DNA of 64,000 bases from Tubiluchus corallicola (GCA_030141605.1 JAQGDQ010000003.1:453501-517500), one strand, 5' to 3'; positions 13,001 through 23,560 are shown, counted from the first letter of the stretch. The notes: generated by a model from the letters alone, not told the origin. A program made the numbers and translations.

Positions 13001-14712
13001 GTTACAAATCTTACAGCACACATTGCGAAAACGTAAATGCCAATCTCAACCATTAGCAGAGCATTTTCACCAATAAACATTACGGCTCTGATTCGTGACA
13101 TGTAACATATAAATAATTAAGATAAATAAGTAAATATCACGGACTAAACATAATAATGCTGGCATTAATAATAATAATAATAATAACAATACTACTACTA
13201 CTACTAACTAATAATAATAATCAATCATCTCTGCTGGACCCAAAAGACCAACAGCTAGTGGCAATACCAAAAATTAGTTTCTCAGAAGTCAGCATTGATT
13301 GTACATGAATTGAGGGATTCTCTTAGGGATTGTCCATTAGCTTAGCTCATTAGCTACTTTGGAGAAATTGTAGATTTCTAAGTCAAGAGGATAACATGCA
13401 GGGGATCGTTACTGAGACAGGTGTTCTTAATTCCAATTTCACAATTTATACATTCATTTTGAAGAGTAACTTTACAACAAAAAATTTCACCTTATGTAGA
13501 ACTTGAAATTAGCTTTTCACAATTTGAATTAATTTTGCATGTTGGCAAAAAGGTAAAAAAGTTCAGCTGTTTTAGCATAAGACAACTTAACTATTTCTCT
13601 GCATAATAGACAATAGACAAGAAATTACGCTCTATTAACGACAAAAGATTTCACCAACAATTAGACATGTGAACCTTACCCAAGGAACCAATGGCACTGA
13701 TGTTATTGTATCAGCTCTATTCAGTTAAAACCTTCAGTTACTAACAGCCTTCTGGAGACAGAGATAATAGACTGTATTCAACAGAGAAAACTATGGACAG
13801 GAAAATCTCTAATTTCACTGTCTCACATCTCTCTGTTACTTAAGTCTTCCCAAAGAGTTGCAAACACAAAGTTTTTATTGGCTAGTGCCTAGGATTTTCT
13901 TCAGACAAAAATCAAAATGTTGCTGAATCGGCAAAAACATTGCATTGGAATTTTAACGATTTGCGATGTGACCGGCGTGTTGATAACAAATACCAATAAA
14001 CCCAACTGAATATACAATCAAAATTACGTGCTTAAGCAAACACTTGAACAACCACTGACTGACAGCAAGTAATCATTACCAAATAAATTGTCTTTTTGAT
14101 TTGCAAGTAAGAGAGGTCTGGCTTTCTACAATATCCAGCATAGACAGGATTCATTAGGTTGTGTGAATGAGTTGTGTAATCTGACTAACAGGCACACAGA
14201 GTTTAAGTTTTAGATCAATATAGCTGTGCCAATAATTTCACAATATTATCAGACACTGTTATTTAATCTAGAACTAAATGAGACAGTGCATTTTGACTTC
14301 CAGATTTTTTTGGTTGACTATACTGAAAAAATCTGGTTTATAGTATAACTTGTCTAAATTCAGCAATTACTCAAGACCTTAGTATTCGAATTCGAACATG
14401 GACTTGGAATTGGTCTCTGTCAGTAATACTGATTACTAAAACACAGTTCTAGTTTGCAAGCAATAACGAATATAAGAAACTAAAAAAGCAAAAGATACAC
14501 AAAAGCACATTTAAAAAAATTCTCAGTATAGACTCGCCTTTCTCGTGGTGTATAGGTAGTGTATGGACTCAATATGATATATGGCTCCACACTTTAAATT
14601 AAGTAATAGCTTCACGTAATAATAAGTTCTATTAATTTATTTAGTTCATCAAGCGTTGATTTCAAAATTTGCTAAATAAATGCTTACCAGGGGGCACTTT
14701 TTTCTTCAGCAT
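856..14712 (-). CDS. ATP8B: P4-ATPase phospholipid flippase, ATP8B class (5' part, runs off the left edge)
   Basis: Flippase that moves phospholipid from the outer to the cytosolic leaflet, normally with a CDC50 subunit. Nine coding exons per transcript join in frame to 278 codons: 14688-14712, 9819-9877, 9095-9208, then either 7705-7803 or 5978-6076, then 3932-4066, 2448-2518, 2050-2132, 1298-1392 and 856-1008. Seen: an N-terminus resembling ATP8B2 ([14 protein letters not shown]), [20 protein letters not shown] leading into TM1, P-x-I-S-S, a TTIVPL/TTMIPL TM2, [35 protein letters not shown], the actuator-domain DGET motif split over exons 2448-2518 and 2050-2132, [14 protein letters not shown] and DTKLMQNSG. 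The phosphorylation DKTG motif and TM3-10 lie outside the window. All donors are GT, all acceptors AG, and phases agree at every junction. The ATP8B subclass is inferred from remembered human sequences; ATP8B1, B2 and B4 cannot be told apart. Confidence 0.88.
1298..1392 (-). CDS. ATP8B: ATP8B coding exon 8
   Basis: Encodes (A)[18 protein letters not shown] then [13 protein letters not shown]. Acceptor ttcatag, donor gtgact. Matches the CE.PNN.L..F.GT family block. Confidence 0.92.
2050..2132 (-). CDS. ATP8B: ATP8B coding exon 7
   Basis: Continues as [20 protein letters not shown] followed by LEIANFN and one base. Acceptor ttacag, donor gtaaga. Matches the ETN(L/M)K(C/V)RQAIP(D/V)T block. Confidence 0.93.
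2448..2518 (-). CDS. ATP8B: ATP8B coding exon 6 (actuator domain)
   Basis: Encodes [20 protein letters not shown] then ELDG. The last codon is split and completed by the next exon to form DGET, the P4 equivalent of the TGES dephosphorylation loop. Acceptor ttttag, donor gtaatt. Confidence 0.93.
2519..3931. other. ATP8B intron
   Basis: AT-rich, with a short ATT run near 2569. A tRNA-like block (TAGCCGAATGGTCATGA) near 3763-3780 is too weak to call. Nothing else seen. The neighbouring short introns (1009-1297, 1393-2049, 2133-2447) also hold nothing I recognise. Confidence 0.6.
3932..4066 (-). CDS. ATP8B: ATP8B coding exon 5 (start of actuator domain)
   Basis: 45 codons starting [15 protein letters not shown] and ending in [14 protein letters not shown]. 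Matches the VNNR and VGDII...EN motifs of P4-ATPases. Acceptor ctgtag, donor gtaagt, phase 0 at both ends. Confidence 0.92.
4067..5977. other. ATP8B intron with LINE remnant
   Basis: Contains the LINE scrap at 4830-5270; the rest is AT-rich and unremarkable. Confidence 0.6.
4830..5270 (+). mobile_element. LINE reverse-transcriptase C-terminal remnant
   Basis: Plus-strand translation reads [20 protein letters not shown] then EQS, the ...IRPVLEYA.VW...L...Q block after the RT domain of CR1/L2-like LINEs. It then breaks into stops and ends in an AT-rich tail with TTTAATAAA. Antisense to the host gene. Confidence 0.6.
5978..6076 (-). CDS. ATP8B: ATP8B alternative exon 4b (TM1 end, P-T-I-S-S, TM2)
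   Basis: Exactly 33 codons, phase 0 on both sides, acceptor ctgtag, donor gtatgt. Begins [20 protein letters not shown] and ends KDAFDDV. It is a divergent but fully open duplicate of 7705-7803. Splicing both in tandem would insert a second TM2-like segment and wreck the topology, so they should be mutually exclusive. Confidence 0.85.
6077..7704. other. Intron between the two alternative ATP8B exons
   Basis: About 1.6 kb. No third copy of the 99-bp exon was found here or in the flanking introns by eye. A less AT-rich patch at 7060-7330 has no recognisable product. Confidence 0.5.
7705..7803 (-). CDS. ATP8B: ATP8B alternative exon 4a (TM1 end, P-V-I-S-S, TM2)
   Basis: Exactly 33 codons, phase 0 on both sides, acceptor ttttag, donor gtaagt. 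Begins [20 protein letters not shown] and ends KEAIDDI. It lines up residue for residue with the exon at 5978-6076, and both match the human ATP8B segment around IPQISSL. No stop or frameshift. Confidence 0.88.
7804..9094. other. ATP8B intron
   Basis: AT-rich; nothing recognised. The same holds for the shorter intron 9209-9818. Confidence 0.5.
9095..9208 (-). CDS. ATP8B: ATP8B coding exon 3 (entry to TM1)
   Basis: 38 codons, [18 protein letters not shown] through [20 protein letters not shown], the family signature leading into TM1. Ends CAG before gtttgt. Both alternative exons that follow begin in phase 0, so either can be joined. Confidence 0.92.
9819..9877 (-). CDS. ATP8B: ATP8B coding exon 2
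   Basis: Encodes (E)[19 protein letters not shown], the conserved cytosolic segment before TM1. Acceptor tttcag, donor gtaagt; it enters in phase 1 and ends in phase 0. Confidence 0.85.
10821..11093 (+). CDS. Unrecognised 90-aa open frame in an ATP8B intron
   Basis: Opposite strand to the host gene. It has an ATG, 90 codons and a TAG, with mixed hydrophobic and charged composition (for example [20 protein letters not shown]) unlike AT-rich noise, and the local GC is higher than the surroundings. I recognise no domain. It could be a TE fragment, a small nested gene or chance; no promoter or poly(A) signal ties it to a transcript. Confidence 0.15.
   Translation: MKPRENNPRETKRRQLATIGDVIVWLQQLKNFAIYHLHGEPALYYDFTLRVFRVESKNYLIDRQCREKSKAGCYLIRRKLVKIDSKADAD
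11300..11510 (+). mobile_element. LINE RT C-terminal end
   Basis: The plus strand reads [20 protein letters not shown] then [15 protein letters not shown] and a stop, the ...FLG.KLWNS...S...FK..L end of CR1/L2-like LINE ORF2. Fragmentary upstream. The tail at 11940-12092 may belong to the same copy. Confidence 0.7.
11940..12092 (+). mobile_element. LINE 3' tail with ATTCTGT microsatellite
   Basis: Less AT-rich block followed by AATAAATT and short tandem units (ATTCTGTATTCTGTATTCTG). Ending in a short 3' microsatellite is typical of CR1/L2-clade elements. Confidence 0.5.
12590..12770. repeat. Interrupted AGC/AGT/GGC triplet tract
   Basis: About 180 bases of trinucleotide units (AGT, GGT, AGC, GGC) with interruptions, denser toward 12700-12770. 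It gives a spurious Ser-rich frame. Confidence 0.9.
13165..13222. repeat. (AAT)n/(ACT)n microsatellite
   Basis: ATA repeats, then ACT repeats, then ATA repeats again. Confidence 0.9.
14688..14712 (-). CDS. ATP8B: ATP8B coding exon 1 (start codon)
   Basis: The ATG at 14712-14710 gives MLKKKVPP plus one base, followed by a gtaagc donor. The trailing G joins AG of the next exon to make Glu, giving [18 protein letters not shown]. Upstream in the same frame there is a TGA (about 14776), so this ATG is the first available unless a further 5' exon exists. A tiny coding exon after a 5' leader is plausible; the 4.8 kb intron that follows is the longest of the gene. Confidence 0.65.
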
Positions 14713-16239
14713 GGCTTCATTATCCCCTGCACTCTCTCCATGAACTCTTCCCTCTTGATCTCTTATGCCATATCATCCATTTCCACCTTTAAAGTAAACA
14801 AGAATAACAACAGATGTGCAAGCTTTAAAGAATTAAATTTTCGATTTTATAAAGATTATTAATTTCATTACGTGTTTCACATAAAGTGTGTTAAGTAAAT
14901 AAATATATTAAGCAATGTAACATTTTTAATCTAACATGTTACAGAAAAGGTTGCTGCAACAGCAGTAGTGTCACAAAAACAGGATTATGCTTTCCAAACG
15001 CCAAACATACAATACTTAACTGCCTCTGAAAGCCTTTTATTTCACCCATAAATTTTTGAGCAGCAAGGAATGATGAAAATACAGAATCCAGTATTAAGCA
15101 CACAATCCCACATATTTATTTCTAACAGTCTATCAAGAAAACTGGTTAAAGCCTTCAAAATAAACCACTTTTTGAGGGGTTATTAAAAATTCAATTTGAA
15201 AGGTTAAAGTGAAATGCCAGCAATGCTCAAATATAACTGCCTAACAGTCCTCAATTAGCATTGCAAACTACACCACTAATTACTTTTATAACCATTTTAA
15301 TGAACAGAAAAAATGACAGGCATTTTTGCATGTGGCAAAACAGTTTACTCAGACTCTTATAGCACACAGGCCTCAAAATATAGCACCAAATCAGCAAACT
15401 CAAGTCCGTAATTCACAGTGTCATTTATTCAAATGGCAGACACTGCAAGTTTCATTATTATGTAGCTATCTATGTAGTACCTTGAAAGTGATGGCAACTG
15501 AAAGTGGAGATTCTAATATTTTCAACAAGAAACAGAGTCACCTCCAATTGAAATGAAAAATTAAGAGCACAACTCCAAGAACTAGAGATCTTACACTGAA
15601 AACTAGAAAATGAAGAGGACACTAACAGACATAGCAGCTTCACACATCACAAGCGTGTGCGTACACACCATATTCAATCTGTTGCTGGCTGCCTAGTTGC
15701 CTGGAGACTCCCACTGATGAAGCCCAATTAAAGGCTGGCTTCCAGTCAATAACACACCACTAATGCCTGAGAATTTTTACTGGATAGTGAATGTATATTG
15801 CTAAGTGACCACATAGTGAAATTAGCTAGTCCTACGAATTCAGCGAAATCATTAAACTGGGAATGAAACTTTCAAATTATTAAAATAGAAATATGATCAT
15901 GTAAATTATAGCCATTGAGGTCCTAGACACAAAAGTTTGTTCATTTTTGTGAAACTGTGTGGCTACTTAGTTTTCCAATCCATTTCAATGGCGTAATGTA
16001 AAGTCATGGAGTCAATTAATGCTAATAATATAATAAATTACTAACGGAACAAAAACTGCTGCCATGGGAACAACATGGCTTCCTGTCCAAGAAATCTATT
16101 TGTACTCAATTGTCAGAATGCTTGTATGATTAGACTCTAGCCCTTGATCTGTGGAAAAATCTCACTGTAGTTTTATATAGACTTCCAGAAAGCTTTCCAC
16201 TCAGCAAGTGACAAAATTTTTTTTAAATAAAGCTTAGTA
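14713..16239. other. Upstream region of ATP8B
   Basis: Should contain the 5' leader and promoter of the minus-strand flippase gene, but no clear TATA box or upstream exon is visible. One RFX X-box-like site lies at 15696-15708. Confidence 0.4.
15696..15708. promoter_or_regulatory. X-box-like (RFX) motif
   Basis: GTTGCC-T-GGAGAC fits the RFX consensus RYYNYY, 1-3 bases, RRNRAC. It lies about 1 kb upstream of the ATP8B start codon. A single short motif, so chance is possible. Confidence 0.25.
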
Positions 16240-16960
16240 TTTTGCAGTAGGGGTTGGCTTTTACAATGGATATTTTTTCTTGAGTGGGAGAAAGCAGCAT
16301 GTCGTCAGTGGTAAAAATGTTGTAATTACATCAGTGTCATATCAGGTACAACTCAAGGTTCCATGCTGAAACTGCTTATGTTTTTATTGTATATCAATGA
16401 CTTACTAATAGAAGCGGGTTTTGTAACATTAAAACTGTTGTCTGATGACGCAAAATTATATCAGTATGAACCTTTAGATGGTTCAAATGGTATACAAACT
16501 ACAATTGAGAATATCGTAAAATGGACTGAAGTTTGACAACTGAAATGGCAGTTAAATTCTGGTACATAGATTTGTTGTTATAGAATGTAAATGTCTTGCT
16601 TTTAGTAACAACTATTGTCGAACAAGTGGATTCATTAAAACAAGCTAGCATATGACTATGATTTTAATGTCTTCTAAAGCTCAAAATGTTTTAATATAAC
16701 GATATAATTGTAAAGTCTTTTTACCACTTAGGGACTATTTTTATTAGTCGATTAGTTTTGTAATATAAGTCAGCTTAAGATGAGTTTTGTAATATAAGTG
16801 AGCTTAGTAGCTCTTAGGGGCTAATATTTTTATCTGTATGTAAAACCTGAGTTTCTATAAAGTTCGATTTGATTTATATTTCAACAGCTAGCAATGCAGA
16901 ACTCTTTAGAAGCAGATTAAACTCTGGTGATCTTAGCAGATTCTTGTGTTTTAACAGAAA
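16240..16960 (+). mobile_element. Degenerate LINE reverse-transcriptase core fragment
   Basis: The plus strand reads GTTQGSMLKLLMFLLYINDL and, further on, LLSDDAKLYQYE. These are the SG.PQGS.LGPLLF..YINDL and F.DD (YADD-box) motifs of non-LTR reverse transcriptases. Leu-Ser replaces the usual residues before DD, and a stop follows VKWTEV. The right edge is uncertain. Confidence 0.75.
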
Positions 16961-17479
16961 TATATAGCATGCCTAATTCTTACATTAAATTAGTATATTT
17001 GTACAGTTCCCAGTATCGTATGGATGCATATAAGAAGATTTATCTCTGTGCATATCTTTCACCCCCGGCACCAGGTAATAGGACTGCATATATCAATAAT
17101 TATTTATTATGCACTGTACTTGTATTTTTATTTTATTATTTGAAATGTAAAGGTTTCATATAGCTGTTAATAAATTCTAAAATTTAATGTGAATGGTCAC
17201 TAAAACCCTAATATAAAAATAACGGAAACTCTGGTAGAAGAAAAATTTTCTTTCTCTGTAAAAAATTCACATTGGAATTGGTAACGTTGCTGACGTTATA
17301 TTTTTGAGTCATTGTGATCTACTCATCTAAAACTGTACATCAGTCTTTACTGAAGATTCTACTGAATTTACTGCTGAGCCTTACCTTAAATTTGAGACTC
17401 CTAAGGTGAAAACTTGAACTGGTATCTCTTGCCATCGAACGATCATATTGAATTTGGTATCTTAGACTTAAGATAGTGG

Positions 17480-19900
17480 TAGAATATTAACTGGGTTCGT
17501 GTTTCATTGTGTCAGAAACACTGTTTTTAACAGTGTTGTCATGGCATATGCTGTTATGAGTAGCAACAAGCATAGTTCCAGTGCTGAGAGTAGTAAGCCT
17601 TCTCATAGTCGTAGCGCTAGAAATAGCACTCTCACTCTTCAACATTTGCCCCAAGTTAACCAAAACATAGTAGTCACCATGTTGTTGAAGGTTCACAAAG
17701 CCCCTGTGCTACAAATGGTCCCAGTAAAAGCACCTCAAAATGCTGAAAACACTACTAAGCAGAAAGTAATAATAACAAGAAGTCTGCCAAGCAGTTCTCT
17801 GTTTCTGTGTTTAATAAACTTCATCAACTCCCTGCTAGTGGTGAAATGATACTTAATTTCAATACTGATGACTAAAATAGCCAATGTGAAGTATGTGAAT
17901 ACATAATTTTGAGTAATACCTGTACCATGCCGTAAGACACCTTTGTCACCATGTCACCTTTGTTTTCTCACCATGTCACCTTTGTTTTGTACTTCTGGCC
18001 TTAATATGGATGGTACCACTTATTGTGCACATTGTACTCTATGCATGTCAAGCTCTTGGTTCTATGCCACCTCAAAGCTATTGCTACTGAGAAGACTATA
18101 AATGGAAAAATGCAGAAGCTGTCAGAAATGGATACCAACTTTGAAATCTGAAGTTGACAAGCTATCCATGAATGAGAAAAGAATTTTCAAATTGCAAAAA
18201 GCTGCTGGACCTCTAGTGTAGAAAATCGAATCTTTGGTACAGGAGCATACAGAGAAGCAAAGACGATCTAGGAATGTTATTTTAAAGCGTGTACCCGAAT
18301 CCCTGGCCGTTGATCATTCTACTGCTCTTGCAGATGATAAAGCCAGATGTATGTAAATTCTGGATAAGCCTTATTGCTCTACTGAACCAGATGTAGCTAG
18401 ATGCTTTGGTGCCAAAAAAAACTGGAATTACTAGACCCACCATCTCGAGAGTTAACTCTCAATCAACAGTGTCTTACCTGTTATAGAAGGAATGTCTGAA
18501 AAAGGCTGGTACAACAGAGTGTTGCATTAATGCAGAGTTAACCTAGTTGAATCATTAGTGACTCACTATGCAAATAAAAGCTGCTGCAGTTAGAAATTAC
18601 CACAGCAACGTAGTTTCGGAATATGTTCTTCCTCAATGCAATAGTGATCCCAAGACTAGAATCACCTAGTGTGATGTCGGTCGTACAATAAGGAGAAATG
18701 GTCTAGTTATCTCCACACTCAAATCTAGGCACCATGCCACTATGATTGATTGAATACCTTTATTTCCGAACAATATATCAATACAAAACAATACAGCGAA
18801 TCGTAATTAAAAACAAAAATTAACTAGTCGATAAAGCAATATTAGCATCAGCAAATCTCCAAATCGCAATAGCTTGATTAATGTTCCTTTTGAACATACT
18901 GAGCAGTTCTACCTCGAATGCCGTGATCAATGATATTAAGCAACAAATGACCAAGTGTTATGAAAAGCATAACTGTACTACATCCCTTCCCACTATTACC
19001 ATCAACCATCCTACAGGATCGCCTTGGCCACCTGCTCTTATAGTGACGTTTTTTCTTGCAAACTAGTAACTGCTGCCTCCAGTTCTATTACCTAACTCAT
19101 TCATTATTGACAAACAAAATACCTTGTGTAAGTTGCCTACTAGTCCTTCTCCCAAGCGTGGAATTATTAATTCTAACACCCATTCCATTTGCGCTGATGC
19201 TAATGTTAATGAGAGAGATAAGAGTGATGATTCTTCTAAATTTCAACCAAATTTTGAAAGTGAGTCCCTGCATAACAGTTTTTTATGACTTGAATAGTTT
19301 CATTTTGTCTACTGATCCTGATCTTATTTGTTTACGTGAAATGTGTTTTAATGATGAAGCTACTGATAATTCCATTTGTCCTGCCAGCTATAAAACTGTG
19401 AGGCATGATAGGCATATCATATTTTCTTTTGTTAACCGAGGTGATGCAGCCATTATGTGTAAAGCTACCTTAGATACAAATTGCTTTATATAAATGTTAC
19501 TGCTAAGGTGTTGGCATTTAACTTCATTCATCATGTCAGCAAAGGCTGAATATTTATGTGTTTATCATTTGTGTAACCCTGACTATGTTAGCATATTTGG
19601 TATTTCCAATTCTTTGTGAAGTCAGAAAAGCAAATGAGTTATGGTCTTGTAATGATATTGTTGATATGTGGCGACTTTAACATGCTTAACCTAGTTTAAC
19701 CTAACACTTTGCCTCTTAATGGTTTTGATGTTCTCCTTTTAGAAATCATTAACGAGAATTTGTTGACACTGTATATTAACTTCTCTACTTGTGATAAGAA
19801 TTTTCTAGAGCTTTTATTATCTAACTGTCCTAATCCGGGTTTTTAAACAAGTGATCATGACACTAGCCCTAAAAATTTTTACGTCTGTTTCCGATTTGTT
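17480..19900 (+). mobile_element. Decayed CR1/L2-like LINE: ORF1 and endonuclease start
   Basis: Broken plus-strand frames in family order. About 17499-18130 is Ser/Lys-rich with a Cys/His-rich patch (CTSGLNMDGTTYCAHCTLCM). About 18130-18450 is a coiled-coil segment with RRSRNVILKRVPES, the usual RNA-binding core of LINE ORF1. At 19260-19490 an apurinic endonuclease N-terminus reads SFILSTDPDLICLREMCFND, then NSICPASYKTVRHDR and a G-D-A-A-I in place of GGG.AI. Interrupted by an antisense 3' end at 18724-18850. Not functional. Confidence 0.75.
18724..18850 (-). mobile_element. Nested minus-strand LINE 3' end
   Basis: On the minus strand an AT-rich 3' UTR runs into AATAAAGGTATTCAATCAATC, a poly(A)-like signal plus AATC-type repeats as at LINE 3' termini. 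It sits inside the ORF1-endonuclease remnant. Confidence 0.45.
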
Positions 19901-20380
19901 GTCATTTTACAATATGGGTAGGTAGGGATTTTATTTTATTTTTTATTTTTTTGTCGTGTGACTACATTGATATGAATTAACCAATTTTTTATTAGATTAT
20001 CAATTCTTATTTTGACGAGTTTCTCACTTTTTTGTTTTGTTTAAAAATGTCCTTTTTGTTAAAGAAATATAGCAATTCATTTTAACTAATTAAATAAAAT
20101 CTGCTTCTGCATGCTTGATTTTTCTTTTTTCAATTAAAATGAATAAACTATCGCAATACATGTGAACAAGTACCACTCAAGCAGTTTCAACAATTAGAGT
20201 CCAAGCTCATTACCAGACCATTTACATTTACCTTATGGCTGGTATTTTATTTTTTTTTATTTTTTTATTTTTACATATACTACAGTTTTGATGTAAACAG
20301 GCCCAACTTACAAGGCGAATTTGTACTAAATGTAGTTGTACTATAGACAGACAAACTAAAAACAGTTTTTGCATTTACAT

Positions 20381-20661
20381 AAGTTCTGAATCTAGTCCAT
20401 GTGTGCCTCATCTCAGCATGTTCTGTTTCTTAGACTTTTGTTATCAGGTTACTTGAAAAGCTCTAGATATCAATAAGTTCTGAATCTAGTCCATGTGTGC
20501 CTCATCTCAGCGTGTTCTGTTTCTTAGACTTTTGTTACCAGGTTACTTGAAAAGCTCTAGATATCAATAAGTTCTGAATCTAGTCCACGTGTGCCTCATC
20601 TCAGCATGTTCTGTTTCTTAGACTTTTGTTACCAGGTTACTTGAAAAGCTCTAGATATCAA
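20381..20661. repeat. Three tandem copies of a 94-bp unit
   Basis: Units start at 20381, 20475 and 20569, each AAGTTCTGAATCTAGTCCAY..., nearly identical (a few single-base changes), so recently amplified. Confidence 0.97.
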
Positions 20662-20839
20662 CTGTTCCAAACTCACAGGTAAATTATTGTCTGTATAATT
20701 ATTACACAAACAACATTGTAGAATAATTTGAAAATTTTAGTATACGGGTTGACATATTGGTGGAATTGCCCAAATGATCTTCCTGATTTTTTGCCTGATG
20801 AGGATTCCTCAACTTTGCACGCCAAAAACATTGAATGTT

Positions 20840-21415
20840 GACAATATGCTGACAACCTAGTTAAATATTTTCAGTACACCTAAAGAAGGGCTACAAAATA
20901 AAATCAATAAACTAGCTTTAGATGCAAAACAGAACTCATTGCAAATTAATCATACCAAAACCAAAGTTGCTGCATTAGGAAACAAACCATCCAGTAAAAC
21001 ATCGAACATTCACTTTTATCTTGGCTATACCTTATTAAAAACAGAAAAACATATCAGATACCTAGGAATGTATTTTACAAACAATGGTTCATACACAAAG
21101 CACTGTGACACAATGAGAAAACAAAGCATTAGGGCATTATTTAGATTAAAATCTCTAATATTTCGTTACAGTTTTGATGTAAATATACTTCTTTACCTAT
21201 TAGCACTTTATGGCTGTGAAATTTCGTGCCAGTCTTTTTATCAGTAAACTTTTAACGATGTGGAATCATTATCCATTCCAGTACGTTCAGAACAGATTCT
21301 CAAAATGGGTTTTAGGTGTCCGGGGAAGTGCTTCCAATATAGCATGTAAAGCTGGATTAGGTATATACCCGCTACTAATTAAAACATTTGCAATTCTTCA
21401 CAAATATCTATTAAT

Positions 21416-21475
<60 letters not shown>

Positions 21476-21720
21476 CCAAGAAATAAACTATTTAAAGATG
21501 CATAAAGTTACCAGTCTCATGAAGATGTGAAAGAGCTTTATACAAAACAGGCAAATTTTTGAGGACTTCAAACACATGGTGCAAATGAAATTGATAAAAT
21601 GTGACTGAATCGCAAAATAAAAGAATTCGGTAATAACCTTAAATCAGGATACAGAAAACTATTTTTACAGAGCTACATAATGATATTAAACAAATGGTGG
21701 CAAAAACAAACTAAGATTTT
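20840..21720 (+). mobile_element. LINE ORF2 reverse-transcriptase C-terminal half
   Basis: Reads YADN (from YADD) at about 20848, then LQINHTKTKVAALGNKPSSK, HIRYLGMYFTNNGSYTKHCD, RALFRLKSLIF and YGCEIS, in the canonical order of RTE/CR1-like RTs. Small frameshifts near 20880 and 21240. A (TA)n tract splits it at 21419-21472 and coding-like sequence continues to about 21720. A 3' UTR-like block follows at 21990-22230. Confidence 0.85.
21419..21472. repeat. (TA)n microsatellite
   Basis: About 26 perfect TA units inside a LINE remnant. Confidence 0.97.
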
Positions 21721-21989
21721 ATAGACATAAAAATCGGTTAAGTTTTTAGAAGATTATTTTAAAATTATTTCTAATAAGAAACAGAGACAAAAGATTACAA
21801 AATTACGTATCAGCAACCATGACCTTGAAACAGAATGCCGTAGATATAAAAATAAAAAGTAATGCATACTCAGTAATGTGGCTTTTTCTAAATGCAAACC
21901 CAGAAGACCTTATTCATTTTGGAAACTACTTAAATGAATGTGATAAAAAAGGCAGTTATATCTTGGTCGTAATCTGTGAGTGTTGGATA

Positions 21990-22230
21990 AATCTTATGTT
22001 GTGATCGTGTAATTTAATCTCATTTGTGATTGTTTTAATCATTTAGGTTTTGTGTTTTTATTAGTTCTTTGTAGGTATAGCACAAAATATGATTTCATAA
22101 GAGCACAATTTATTATTAGATGTAACTAAGCTATTTAAGTAAGTTAATAACTTGTACAATGTCTATGTCGTGCAATCTTGCATAATTGTATTTATGCATA
22201 GAATATATAAACAATAGCAATAGCAATTAA
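21990..22230 (+). repeat. LINE 3' UTR copy A
   Basis: Shares a long, clearly homologous stretch with 24470-24640 (CATTTGTGATTGTTTTAATC, TTAGGTTTTGTGTTTTTATTA, AAAATATGATTTCA.AAGAGCACA). Two copies of one LINE 3' end. Ends in CAATAG repeats. Confidence 0.75.
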
Positions 22231-22249
22231 TAAGATTATTGATTTATTC

Positions 22250-22800
22250 TTCAAAATACAACACTTTATTTACATAAAAACACTGCTAATAATTTACTCT
22301 GCACTAATATACCCCTATCTGCATTATAGCATTCCTTCTTGGGGAAGAGCAAAAACCACTGCTCTTCACCCACTAATTACTACCAAAAACAAAACAGTCA
22401 AATGTATTACTTTTTCAGCCTACAGTGACTGAGCTATGCCTTCATACAAATATCTGAAGTTACTAAAGCTAGCTGATATATACAATTTGAAATTACTCAA
22501 GTTTACGTTTAAATGCAAAAACGGCATTTTACCTACTCTATATACAAATTATTTCCAAAAAGTTAGCGATGCTTATACTTATGAAACTTGAGCAGCAATA
22601 AGTAGTTTTTATTACCAGGCCCGATATAAAACATCATTTGGCCTAAACACACTTCAACATAATGGAGTCAAACTCTTGAATGCCTCAGATGCTTTATTAT
22701 TATAAATAAGTAAAAAGTACAAAAAGAAACTAATTGAAAATTACATTTAGTACATAGTAGTTAAATTTAATTGAACTGGAAAATAACGTAATGAATATAG
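22250..22800 (+). mobile_element. LINE ORF2 C-terminal region, second family
   Basis: The plus strand reads LYYSALIYPYLHYSIPSWGR, ITFSAYSD, NLKLLKFTFKCKNGILPTLY and FGLNTLQHNGVKLLNASD, the standard post-RT tail of CR1-type LINEs (YPYL.YGI..WG...N...F.G..LWN). In-frame stops; not functional. Confidence 0.8.
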
Positions 22801-23029
22801 TTCAAAATGACATTTTTTTATATAATACACATTGCTTATAAATTGGTCACAAGCGATTACATCCAAAAAATTAAGTGAGCCTAAACGAATTGTCTTTGTT
22901 GAAGATATCTAGAAATCTTTTGGACTGTAAGTACCTGTGTTCAAAAAGTTTTATTTGTTGCATAAAAATATTATGTAACACTGCTTAGCTTTTTATCTGA
23001 ATGCTGCATTACATAAATTTTGCTTGCCA

Positions 23030-23560
23030 AATTATATATTTTTTCCTGCCCTTTTTTGATTTTTTAGTTTTGCTTCTATTTGACTGTTTATTTTTTGATT
23101 GACAAAATTTTGCTTTAAGCTGAATTTTATTTTATTTTTGTATGTGATAACATTTTTTAATTTTGAGTTGAATTGTGTTTGCTTTATAAAACATTTGCTT
23201 TGAGTTGATTTCTGTTACTTTTGCTTGATATGATTTTTTGCTGTAACTTGAATTTCATTTTGCTTTGCTTGCCATGACTTCTTTTTAGTTTGATTTGAAT
23301 TGCATTTACTTTATAAAACTTTTGCTTTGAGTTGATTTCTGTTGCTTTTGCTTGATATAATTTTTTGCTCTAAGTTGAATTCCGTTTTGCTTTGCTTGTG
23401 GTAACTTCTTCGTACTTTCAGTTGAATTGCGCTTTGCTTGATATAATGATTTGTTCTTTGATACTTTTTGTTTACTTTGAAGATTTTTGTTTGCTTTTTT
23501 GTTTTTGTTTGATATGAGATATATTATTGATTTGTTTTTTGTGCTGCCTCTTCACATTAG
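23030..23560. repeat. T-rich region with a 127-bp imperfect tandem repeat
   Basis: Homologous units start at 23171 and 23298 (AATTG...TTTATAAAAC..TTGCTTTGAGTTGATTTCTGTT). A partial third copy and many TTTGCTTG motifs follow to about 23560. Confidence 0.75.

Larger units (their letters stand above)
9878..14687. other. Long first intron of ATP8B
   Basis: 4.8 kb with a plus-strand LINE end (11300-11510, possibly to 12092), a triplet-repeat tract (12590-12770), a short AAT/ACT tract (13165-13222) and an unexplained plus-strand open frame (10821-11093). Confidence 0.6.

Noticed and set aside
18881-19493. Open frames as host genes
   Set aside because: The 19056-19493 frame overlaps the LINE endonuclease remnant and only its second half has meaning there.
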